From NCBI GenBank assembly GCA_011065225.1, contig JAAKFC010000061.1, positions 1 through 7,976 on the forward strand: DNA of 7,976 nucleotides. The letters are read 5' to 3'. The notes under the pieces are model-generated. The model saw only the letters and a program-made list of their open reading frames with translations, ran no database searches and had not been told where the DNA came from. This stretch comes from Chlamydiota bacterium (lineage in GTDB: Bacteria > Chlamydiota > Chlamydiia > Chlamydiales > Rhabdochlamydiaceae). Shown piece by piece: positions 1 to 5,521 of the stretch; positions within the stretch are counted from its first letter, which is position 1, and every line of letters begins with the position of its first letter. A program made the position numbers and the translations under genes.

Positions 1-1
1 G

Positions 2-82
2 GCTTTTACCGGCGAGCTCCCGGCAAAAGAAGCACTCGATCAAGCCGTCGAAGAGGGAAATCACATACTTATGAAACCTTAG
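2..82 (+). CDS. C-terminal end of a possible ABC transporter solute-binding protein (partial)
   Basis: Only the last 26 codons are in the window, in frame from base 2 to a TAG stop at 80-82. The visible tail reads as GELPAKEALDQAVEEGN followed by HILMKP. The pattern G-x-L/I-x-x-x-E-A-L-D-x-A-x-E-x-G-N-x-I-L resembles the C-terminal helix of family 1 extracellular solute-binding proteins (MalE/UgpB type), where such a tail packs against the C-terminal lobe. This is a match by eye over a short stretch, so the product name is tentative; the reading frame is more secure because other frames give unremarkable peptides. No terminator hairpin with a T-run is evident directly after the stop. A long inverted repeat begins 27 bases downstream. 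Confidence 0.4.
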   Translation, partial: AFTGELPAKEALDQAVEEGNHILMKP

Positions 83-109
83 ACGTTTGACTTGTTTTGT
101 GCTATATAG

Positions 110-258
110 ATTCCAGTTCAAGAATTGGTTTTTGACAGCGTCGGCTATTCCTCAAGTTTTTCATCTGTTCCTCGCTCCGTGTCTATGAACACTGCAGCTC
201 GTCGCATACAAAAAACTTGAGGGCCTCCTGGCCAAAATTCCAATTCTTGAACTGGAAT
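110..258. repeat. Nested inverted repeat, MITE-like or long hairpin element
   Basis: Two inverted repeat pairs share one centre. The outer pair is a perfect 19-bp match: attccagttcaagaattgg at 110-128 and its reverse complement at 240-258. The inner pair is a perfect 12-bp match: cctcaagttttt at 150-161 and aaaaacttgagg at 211-222. The segments between outer and inner arms (129-149 and 223-239) differ in length and pair only partly. The centre (162-210) contains a small gtgt/acac stem at 179-182 and 189-192. A transcript of either strand could fold into a long interrupted hairpin. There is no trailing T-run, so a simple terminator is unlikely. The arms look like two diverged inverted copies of one roughly 50-bp sequence. 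A non-autonomous transposable element or dispersed repeat is the likeliest reading, but copy number cannot be seen here. Its right edge almost touches the transposase remnant at 265-354. Confidence 0.7.
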
Positions 259-264
259 GTGTAT

Positions 265-354
265 AATACCCAGAATATCAGCAGCTTGTGATTTGAGAGA
301 TCGGACTTGCAATTTTTGTATGATCTCTAATCTTGATAACTCTTTGATAATCAT
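265..354 (-). pseudogene. Transposase N-terminal remnant (helix-turn-helix, ISNCY-like)
   Basis: Read on the minus strand from ATG 354-352, the first 30 codons contain KELSRLEIIQKLQVRSLK and then SQAADILGI. This closely resembles the N-terminal helix-turn-helix of ISNCY-type transposases, which typically begin with a K-E-L-x-R-L-E-I-I-x-K pattern, followed by an R-L-T-x-x-E-A-A-x-x-L-G-I-S stretch. The match stops abruptly after LGI, where the frame runs into the inverted repeat and continues as unrelated sequence to a stop at 145-147. No DDE catalytic domain follows. A GGAAGG sequence sits 9 bases upstream of the ATG, so the original translation start appears to be kept. The reading frame also extends upstream to a TTG at 387 preceded by AT-rich sequence. 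I call it a truncated, non-functional relic of an insertion sequence. The family assignment is from remembered consensus. Confidence 0.55.
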
Positions 355-512
355 ATTGTTAATCCTTCCATGGTATAGCCCCTCCAATTAAAATTATTTT
401 TATTGCCATAGGGGAATATTTCTATTTGACGGCTACATATTAAATTTTTATATTTACAAATAATTAATAATTTGTTATAGTTATTATTATAATAATTAAC
501 CAAATAGAATTT
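355..512. other. AT-rich intergenic region
   Basis: Together with the repeat and transposase remnant this completes the gene-poor stretch 83-512. Apart from the promoter at 426-454, the GGAAGG upstream of the remnant and the short palindrome at 483-496, I see nothing here: no reading frame of note, no tRNA-like fold and no clear terminator. Confidence 0.6.
426..454 (+). promoter_or_regulatory. Promoter upstream of the F-box gene
   Basis: TTGACG at 426-431 and TATATT at 449-454 are separated by exactly 17 bases, close to the sigma-70/sigma-66 consensus. The predicted start of transcription would be near 461, leaving an AT-rich leader of about 50 bases before the ATG at 513. The leader contains a perfect 14-bp palindrome (attattataataat, 483-496), which may be chance in such AT-rich DNA. 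No convincing Shine-Dalgarno sequence precedes the ATG. Confidence 0.6.
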
Positions 513-1211
513 ATGAATAATATTAATAATAACACTTTAACTAGTAAGCCCGATCCTAGTCATTCAATAAAAGCCTATAGTCCATTTGATTTTATACCTG
601 TGGAAATCCAGCACGAGATTCTTTCATTTGCAAACTCTAAAAGTCTTGGCAATGTAACCCAAGTATGCACAGTTTTTAACGGACTGGTAAATTCTGGAAA
701 TATTGAAGGGAAAAATGTTAGAGAGTACCTTCTAAACAAACTCAACAAAATCGATTTTGAATATACAAGGGAAGATTTGTATTCTTTAATAGAAACGGTT
801 TTTAGCAGTAAAAAACCAGTGCCATTATTAGAATTAGAATTAGAAGATTGGGATTTTTATCCTGATCTTAATAAACCTGAAGATTGTAAAAAATTTGAAG
901 ATTTTAAAAAAGATTTTTTAAATTTTGTCTCAGATAATTTATCAAAAATTGAAACCAACAAAATAGAAGTATTTAAACAAGCTGCAATAAATAATATTAT
1001 AGAAGTCAAATCAAAAGATGCGGAAATCAAAAACATTCAATTAGTTGAATTTATCCAAAATGCAACAAATAAAGAATCACAAGAATTCATTAAAGCCTTG
1101 GCTCAAAAAATACTATTAAATTTCTTTAAAAATAAGACACCCAATGAGCTCAAAAAAATGAATCTAACGCAGTTTATTGATGTGCCTTCCTTACCCAATT
1201 TTGTTGGATAA
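513..1211 (+). CDS. F-box domain protein, candidate host-directed effector
   Basis: The product has 232 residues. Residues about 25-65 fit the F-box consensus: FDFIPVEIQHEILSFANSKS, then a Leu at 45, V51 in a QVC context, F55 and the closing GLV. F-boxes are a eukaryotic motif that docks substrate receptors onto Skp1-cullin ubiquitin ligases. In bacteria they occur mainly in amoeba- and plant-associated pathogens and symbionts, including Parachlamydia-like chlamydiae, usually as secreted effectors. The rest (about 66-232) is predicted helical and rich in Lys, Glu and Asn, with an acidic segment near 107-130; I recognise no substrate-binding repeat such as LRR or ankyrin. There is no Sec signal peptide; the polar, Asn/Ser/Thr-rich first 20 residues would suit type III secretion, though that is inference. 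The gene is more AT-rich than its neighbours and has its own promoter. Its stop lies one base from that of the convergent flavoprotein gene. Host ubiquitin targeting is inferred from the motif alone. Confidence 0.75.
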   Translation: MNNINNNTLTSKPDPSHSIKAYSPFDFIPVEIQHEILSFANSKSLGNVTQVCTVFNGLVNSGNIEGKNVREYLLNKLNKIDFEYTREDLYSLIETVFSSKKPVPLLELELEDWDFYPDLNKPEDCKKFEDFKKDFLNFVSDNLSKIETNKIEVFKQAAINNIIEVKSKDAEIKNIQLVEFIQNATNKESQEFIKALAQKILLNFFKNKTPNELKKMNLTQFIDVPSLPNFVG

Positions 1212-1212
1212 A

Positions 1213-2148
1213 CTATTGCCCAATCCTACGTAAAAATTCCACAACGTCATAACCGGCTTTTGTACCGTCGCCTGCAGCTGTGATGGCTTGGCGGTAATGC
1301 ATATCTGTGACATTGCCCGCTGCAAACACACCCAGCACACTCGTCTTCTGCGTTCTGCCTTCAAGAATGATAAATCCCTCTTCATCCATTTCAATTTGAC
1401 CCTGAAATAGATTTGTATTTGGCACGACTCCAGCAGCAAGGATTACATGATCAACTGCAAGCTTTTGCCCTCCAGAAAGAATAAGCCCTGTCATTTTCTC
1501 TTCATCACGGAGAATTTCACGAACCTCTGCCTCATAGAGAATTTCTATATTCTTGCCCTTAGGAGATTTTTCCAAGTTCTTGCCACGCACAAGCAAAAAA
1601 ACTTTTCTTGCTGAGGATGCAGCCAAGCTCGCTTTTTTGACTGCATCTTTTCCTCCTCCGATCACTGCAACATCAAGCCCCTCAAAGCGTTTCGCATCAC
1701 TCTTGTAAAAATAAGTGACAATCCCTTGCTTTTTTCCCAATACATCGAGTTCTTTAAAGGCAGTACCTGTCGCAATCACAACCGTTTGTGCTTTGTAGGT
1801 GATTCCCTCTGATGTGGTCAAAATGAAAGGACGAGCAGAAAAATCCACCTCTACAATTGTTTCAGAGTGCATTTGCACGTTAAATTTTTGCAATTGATCA
1901 AGTAGCCGCTCAATGACTTGTTTACCATTTCCAGGAACCGATCCAGGCCAATTCCGAATCCCAGTAGCAGCATTGAGTGGTCCTCCGGGATATTCACCGA
2001 GAAATACATGCGTTGCAAAACCTTTTTTCCCTGTTACAAGAGCAGAACTTAAGCCCGCAGGTCCCGAACCAATAATCGCAACAGGTACAACCTCTTCTCC
2101 AAAAAGAAAAATCTGCATTAACACTAGAAAGAAAAAAAACAATTTCAT
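1213..2148 (-). CDS. Exported thioredoxin-reductase-like flavoprotein lacking the CxxC motif
   Basis: From ATG 2148 the product has 311 residues. Residues 1-18 form a Sec-type signal peptide or anchor: Met-Lys, a run of Leu/Phe/Val, then GEE. Next come the FAD dinucleotide motif GSGPAG (27-32), GGPLNAATG (55-63, aligned with GGQLxxTT of TrxB), the NAD(P)-domain motif GGGKDA (164-169), and the FAD-contacting C-terminus AAGNVTD...RQAITAAGDG (276-295). This is the TrxB fold at normal length. At the redox site, where TrxB has C-A-T/V-C before the GGG motif, this protein reads F-Y-K-S (147-150). The NADPH 2'-phosphate motif HRRxxxR is replaced by VRGKNLEKS (187-195). It therefore cannot reduce thioredoxin by the standard mechanism and may be a different oxidoreductase. 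The reading frame extends upstream to a TTG at 2223, but a promoter (2195-2223) lies there and the signal peptide begins at 2148, so I chose the ATG. AAGG lies only 2 bases before it, so the ribosome site is weak. It converges on the F-box gene. Confidence 0.85.
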   Translation of the reverse strand: MKLFFFFLVLMQIFLFGEEVVPVAIIGSGPAGLSSALVTGKKGFATHVFLGEYPGGPLNAATGIRNWPGSVPGNGKQVIERLLDQLQKFNVQMHSETIVEVDFSARPFILTTSEGITYKAQTVVIATGTAFKELDVLGKKQGIVTYFYKSDAKRFEGLDVAVIGGGKDAVKKASLAASSARKVFLLVRGKNLEKSPKGKNIEILYEAEVREILRDEEKMTGLILSGGQKLAVDHVILAAGVVPNTNLFQGQIEMDEEGFIILEGRTQKTSVLGVFAAGNVTDMHYRQAITAAGDGTKAGYDVVEFLRRIGQ

Positions 2149-2164
2149 CGCCTTGCCAAAAGTA

Positions 2165-2193
2165 TTGTGATTTATTTCGCATTCGGGTAAAAA
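2165..2193 (+). promoter_or_regulatory. Weak candidate promoter for the priA operon
   Basis: TTGTGA (2165-2170) and TAAAAA (2188-2193), 17 bases apart, are the best + strand pair I find upstream of the ATG at 2231. The -10 element is poor. It lies face to face with the minus-strand promoter at 2195-2223, so the two transcription units would share a short divergent control region with the two -10 elements almost touching. Confidence 0.3.
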
Positions 2194-2194
2194 A

Positions 2195-2223
2195 ATCTTA
2201 CCGGACCTACGAAAAACAGACAA
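2195..2223 (-). promoter_or_regulatory. Promoter of the thioredoxin-reductase-like gene
   Basis: On the minus strand, TTGTCT (2223-2218) and TAAGAT (2200-2195) are separated by 17 bases. Transcription would start near 2188 and give a leader of about 40 bases before the ATG at 2148. This placement argues against the upstream TTG codon at 2223 as a translation start. Confidence 0.5.
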
Positions 2224-2230
2224 GGACCCT

Positions 2231-2809
2231 ATGCCCTACTCAGATATCTACCTCTACTCGCCTTTATCGATTAAAACTGTGCAGGAAGGCCACAACCGCG
2301 CACTTTTACTGCAATTCATTTTATCGGAACTTTTTCATGCCATGGATGCAGAAAAAAGAGAAGACCCATTGGAATTTGTCTTTTCCTCCCCCGCTTGTTT
2401 TTTCCCCAATGATTGGTCCTATGACGTGGGATGCCTCAACAAGATTGGAGAGCATGCAGAACTTCTTCCCCATGCATTTCCCAAATTGCAAGAGTCCATC
2501 CATACTTTTCGCACTTGTTTAGATATATCTCTAGCAGATGTCTATACAAGAAAAAAACTGCGAGAGACGATTCCCACTGAAGAGATGCAAGAAAAACTCC
2601 ATGAACTCTATTTGCATCTCAAGCCTTTTTTAATTGCTTGCAAAGAAGATAAAGACCTTCTTCTTTTCTTATTGAAAAACAAAGAAGAAATGGAAGAGCT
2701 CACACATCCGGATACTTTTCCATCTCTTTTGGCTAAAATGGTCCCCGAAGGAGATCTTCTCAACCTTGGTTTGAATATTTGTAATCGGTCGGACTCTTTC
2801 GCATTATGA
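2231..2809 (+). CDS. Conserved-type hypothetical protein, first gene of the priA operon
   Basis: This is a 192-residue protein that I do not recognise. AAGGA at 2222-2226, 4 bases before the ATG, is a plausible ribosome site. There is no signal peptide or clear membrane segment, so it should be cytoplasmic. The N-terminal part is mixed (PYSDIYLYSPLS, then a helix around 20-38 and an aromatic/Cys-containing region FSSPACFFPNDW at 51-62). From about 80 on it is predicted mostly helical, with charged Lys/Glu heptad-like stretches at 107-160. Its stop overlaps the next start in an ATGA arrangement (2806-2809), which implies translational coupling with the following gene. In Chlamydia a hypothetical gene sits beside priA (CT779 in C. 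trachomatis, from memory); this gene or the next may be its equivalent, which I cannot confirm without alignment. Confidence 0.75.
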   Translation: MPYSDIYLYSPLSIKTVQEGHNRALLLQFILSELFHAMDAEKREDPLEFVFSSPACFFPNDWSYDVGCLNKIGEHAELLPHAFPKLQESIHTFRTCLDISLADVYTRKKLRETIPTEEMQEKLHELYLHLKPFLIACKEDKDLLLFLLKNKEEMEELTHPDTFPSLLAKMVPEGDLLNLGLNICNRSDSFAL

Positions 2810-3318
2810 ATCAACTGATCACTGATACAATCACTTACTTGCGACAAGAAGGGTATCTTTTGAAAATGCCCATCATACAAGGCGCTCCTCTTCCCAAACC
2901 AAAACCAAAACCGAAACCAAAAGAAGCACCAAGAATTGAACCGATCGCTTTCGTTCAAAAGCAAAATCCCTCTCCCATGCTTTTCAGTGCCATCCAAAAG
3001 CACCTGCCTCATATCCGTCTCATCCAAGAAATTCCAAGAGTAAGGGAAGTTGCAATTGTCCTCTCAGAGGAAGGAGAACTCGATTTTATCAAGAATATCG
3101 CACGGGCCATCCAAGACCATTTTTGTCCTGTCAAAATTCTTCGCAAGACAAGTGCTGCAAATTGGCAATCTTTCTTTCTCGTTCTTACGCAAGAAAAAAT
3201 TGAGGAAATTTCTAAAGAGAAGCAGATTTTTCTTGCAAAAGCTGAGCACTATGAGAACAATACCATAGAGAAAAAAACTCTCTGGTCCCAAATATGCCAA
3301 TCGCTGAAGTCATTCTAG
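2806..3318 (+). CDS. Hypothetical protein with Pro-Lys linker, overlapping priA
   Basis: The product has 170 residues and no recognised family. Three parts are visible: a short N-terminal helix (1-20: NQLITDTITYLRQEGYLLK), a strict (Pro-Lys)5 repeat at residues 30-39, and a C-terminal alpha/beta-looking domain (about 55-170) with strands such as EVAIVLS and SFFLVLT and a Lys/Glu-rich final helix. The PK repeat would form an extended, positively charged spacer between the helix and the domain. No signal peptide or membrane segment is present. It starts within the ATGA overlap with the preceding gene, and its last 25 bases overlap the start of priA in another frame, so the three genes are almost certainly co-translated. 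The context suggests a role linked to PriA or DNA replication, but nothing in the sequence itself shows that. Confidence 0.75.
   Translation: MNQLITDTITYLRQEGYLLKMPIIQGAPLPKPKPKPKPKEAPRIEPIAFVQKQNPSPMLFSAIQKHLPHIRLIQEIPRVREVAIVLSEEGELDFIKNIARAIQDHFCPVKILRKTSAANWQSFFLVLTQEKIEEISKEKQIFLAKAEHYENNTIEKKTLWSQICQSLKSF
2893..2922 (+). repeat. Short tandem repeat encoding (Pro-Lys)5
   Basis: Five near-identical 6-base units of the form CC(A/C/G)AA(A/G) run in tandem inside the hypothetical gene and encode PKPKPKPKPK. Because the unit is a multiple of three, slippage would change linker length without breaking the frame. Confidence 0.8.
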
Positions 3319-5504
3319 ACAGTGCCCTTGAAAAATCTCTCGATTATGATGTTCCAAATGATTGGAACGGAGTGCAAGTTGGAATGCGTGTAGAAGTGCC
3401 CTTGCGGGGGAAAACAGCAAAGGGAACCATTCTTGCTCTTAAGAAAACAAGTGCATTTGCCAAGCTGAAACCCTTGCTCAAAATGCTCGGTGAGGAACCT
3501 CTTGTTTCTCAAGATCTCTTTACCCTTGCCAGCTGGATCAGCAAATACTACTGTGCTCCACTTTCCAAAGTTCTCAAAGTGATTCTCCCACCTTCTGTTC
3601 GCAGGGAAGGCCAAAAACACAAAATACAGGCATTTGTCAAACCCATTGTTTCGAAAAATGTAATGCGAAAGAATTGCGAAGAGTTGCGAAACTCCCATCC
3701 TGCACAAGCCAAAGTACTCGACCTTCTTCTCGTCTCCCCTAAAGGAGTATTCTTAAGTGAAATCCTTGAAAAAACCGATGTTTCTCAAAGCCCAATCAAC
3801 ACCCTCTGCAAAAAACAGATTCTAAAGATGGAAGATGTGCGAGTAGATCGCTCCCCTGTTTTTGCTCATGAATTTTTTCCTACAAAACCCAAAACCCTCA
3901 GTGAAGAGCAACAAAAAGCCTTTGATGCTATCGTCGCCACTGCCGGCAAGTTTCAGCCGCACCTCCTCTTTGGGGTTACGGGAAGTGGAAAAACCGAAGT
4001 CTACTTACAAGCCATTGCCCACATTCTCAAGCAAGGCATGGGAATCCTCTATCTCGTGCCCGAAATCGCCCTTACTGCACAGACGATTGAACGATTTAAA
4101 GGGCGCTTTGGCGGGGAACAAATCGCTGTTTTGCACTACCGCCTAAGCGATGGAGAGCGCTTTGATGCTTGGCATAAAATCCGCAAAGGAGAAGCAAAAA
4201 TTGTGATTGGGGCTCGCTCTGCTATTTTCAGTCCAGTGTGCAATTTAGGGCTCATTATTGTGGATGAAGAACATGAGAGCTCATTTAAACAAAGTGAAGA
4301 AGCTCCCAAATATCATGCCCGCGATGTAGCTGTTATGCGGGCAAAATTTTCTTCCTGTCCCGTTGTACTTGGTACCGCTACTCCCAGCATCGAAAGCTAC
4401 ACCAATGCCCTGCAAGGTAAATATCAGCTGCATCGCCTCTCTATGCGGGCAGATAACGCCTCCCTCCCTAAAGTGACGATCATCGATATGAAACAAGAGT
4501 TTGAAAGAGCCAAAGGATTTACCCTTTTTTCTGAAAAACTCCTTAAAGGAATCAAAGAAAGATATGCGAAAGGCGAACAGATTCTTTTGTTTTTGAATCG
4601 AAGAGGCTATCACACCACTGCAATATGCTCCGCCTGCTCACACATCGAAAAATGTCCCCATTGCGATCTCACTCTCACCTATCACCGCAGAGAAGCCACT
4701 TTGTCTTGCCATCTCTGTGATTTTCGAAAGCCCACCCCCAAGAGCTGTCCGTCTTGCCACGCTGATGGCCCCCTCAAATTTAAAGGTGCAGGTACAGAAA
4801 TGGTCGAGCGGAGCCTACATGCCCTCTTTCCCGATATTCGCACACTTCGACTCGATGCCGACACAACACGCCACAAAGGGAGCCATGAGCAAATTTTCAA
4901 GCAGTTTCGTTCTGGTAAAGCCGACGTGCTCATCGGTACGCAGATGATCGCCAAAGGACTGCATTTTCCTATGGTCACCCTCGTTGGAGTGCTTGGGCTG
5001 GATGGCAGCCTCAATATTCCCGATTTTCGGGCCAGTGAAAACGTCTTCCAACTCCTCACCCAAGTCTCAGGGCGATCAGGCCGTGGAGAATTGATGGGAG
5101 AAGTGCTCATTCAAACCCACCTCACCAAGCACAATACCATCCTGCATGCAGCAAGCGGAGATTTTGAAAGTTTTTATGCCGAGGAAATTGAGACCCGAGA
5201 AATGTTTGGCTTTCCCCCCTTTACGCACCTCGTAAAATTTTCCTTTTCAGGAGAAGAAGCAAAGGGATGCGAAAAAGCGGCAAAAGGATTTCAAAACCAG
5301 CTCATTGCAAGTTTGCCCAAAGACGTGGAAATTCACCCCGTTGTTCCTTGTGGCTATGCCAAGATCAAAGGAAAATTCCGCTTTCAATGTTTGATCAAAA
5401 CTAAGAAAGTGCAAAAAATTCTTCCCATATTACAGGGATTACGCTTACAAAAAGGAAATATTCGACTCACTATAGACGTCGATCCACTCACAACTTTTTT
5501 TTAA
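3294..5504 (+). CDS. priA: Primosomal protein N' (replication restart helicase PriA)
   Basis: PriA is a 3'-5' DNA helicase that recognises stalled forks and reloads the replicative helicase in the cytoplasm. The 736-residue product matches the usual family length. In order: the N-terminal 3'-DNA-binding domain (1-100, starting MPIAEVILDSALEKSLDYDV like other PriA proteins), a winged-helix region (about 130-190), Walker A GVTGSGKT (227-234), DEEH (324-327), TATP (361-364), and the cysteine-rich zinc insert with eight cysteines in four pairs (C445/C448, C454/C457, C472/C475, C485/C488). The C-terminal helicase motifs follow, GTQMIAKG (548-555) and QVSGRSGR (590-597), then a C-terminal domain ending in DVDPL. 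All hallmark residues are present, so it should be active. The start is fixed by the MPIA motif; it lies inside the end of the upstream gene. Only 17 bases separate the stop from the next gene's ATG. In Chlamydia priA is likewise near lysS. Confidence 0.97.
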   Translation: MPIAEVILDSALEKSLDYDVPNDWNGVQVGMRVEVPLRGKTAKGTILALKKTSAFAKLKPLLKMLGEEPLVSQDLFTLASWISKYYCAPLSKVLKVILPPSVRREGQKHKIQAFVKPIVSKNVMRKNCEELRNSHPAQAKVLDLLLVSPKGVFLSEILEKTDVSQSPINTLCKKQILKMEDVRVDRSPVFAHEFFPTKPKTLSEEQQKAFDAIVATAGKFQPHLLFGVTGSGKTEVYLQAIAHILKQGMGILYLVPEIALTAQTIERFKGRFGGEQIAVLHYRLSDGERFDAWHKIRKGEAKIVIGARSAIFSPVCNLGLIIVDEEHESSFKQSEEAPKYHARDVAVMRAKFSSCPVVLGTATPSIESYTNALQGKYQLHRLSMRADNASLPKVTIIDMKQEFERAKGFTLFSEKLLKGIKERYAKGEQILLFLNRRGYHTTAICSACSHIEKCPHCDLTLTYHRREATLSCHLCDFRKPTPKSCPSCHADGPLKFKGAGTEMVERSLHALFPDIRTLRLDADTTRHKGSHEQIFKQFRSGKADVLIGTQMIAKGLHFPMVTLVGVLGLDGSLNIPDFRASENVFQLLTQVSGRSGRGELMGEVLIQTHLTKHNTILHAASGDFESFYAEEIETREMFGFPPFTHLVKFSFSGEEAKGCEKAAKGFQNQLIASLPKDVEIHPVVPCGYAKIKGKFRFQCLIKTKKVQKILPILQGLRLQKGNIRLTIDVDPLTTFF

Positions 5505-5521
5505 CCAAGAGATTGCCAATT

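Noticed and set aside
110..258. Inverted repeat as a rho-independent terminator of the upstream gene
   Set aside because: The arms are far apart, the stem is interrupted and no T-run follows.
483..496. Perfect 14-bp palindrome as an operator for the F-box gene
   Set aside because: It is made only of A and T in very AT-rich DNA, so chance is a sufficient explanation.
2149..2223. N-terminal extension of the flavoprotein from TTG 2223, with an RR pair that could suggest Tat export
   Set aside because: A promoter occupies this stretch, the RR pair is about 20 residues from the hydrophobic segment, and the ATG at 2148 starts a normal signal peptide.
2893..2922. Tandem repeat as a CRISPR-like array
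   Set aside because: Six-base units without spacers inside a coding frame; it is a protein linker repeat.
2608..3027. 139-codon antisense frame with an aromatic FWFRFWFWF run
   Set aside because: The run is the complement of the Pro-Lys repeat; the overlapping coupled genes on the + strand are better supported.
4682..5110. 142-codon open frame antisense to priA
   Set aside because: It lies wholly within the well-supported helicase domain of priA and its translation is Ser/Arg-rich with no recognisable motif.
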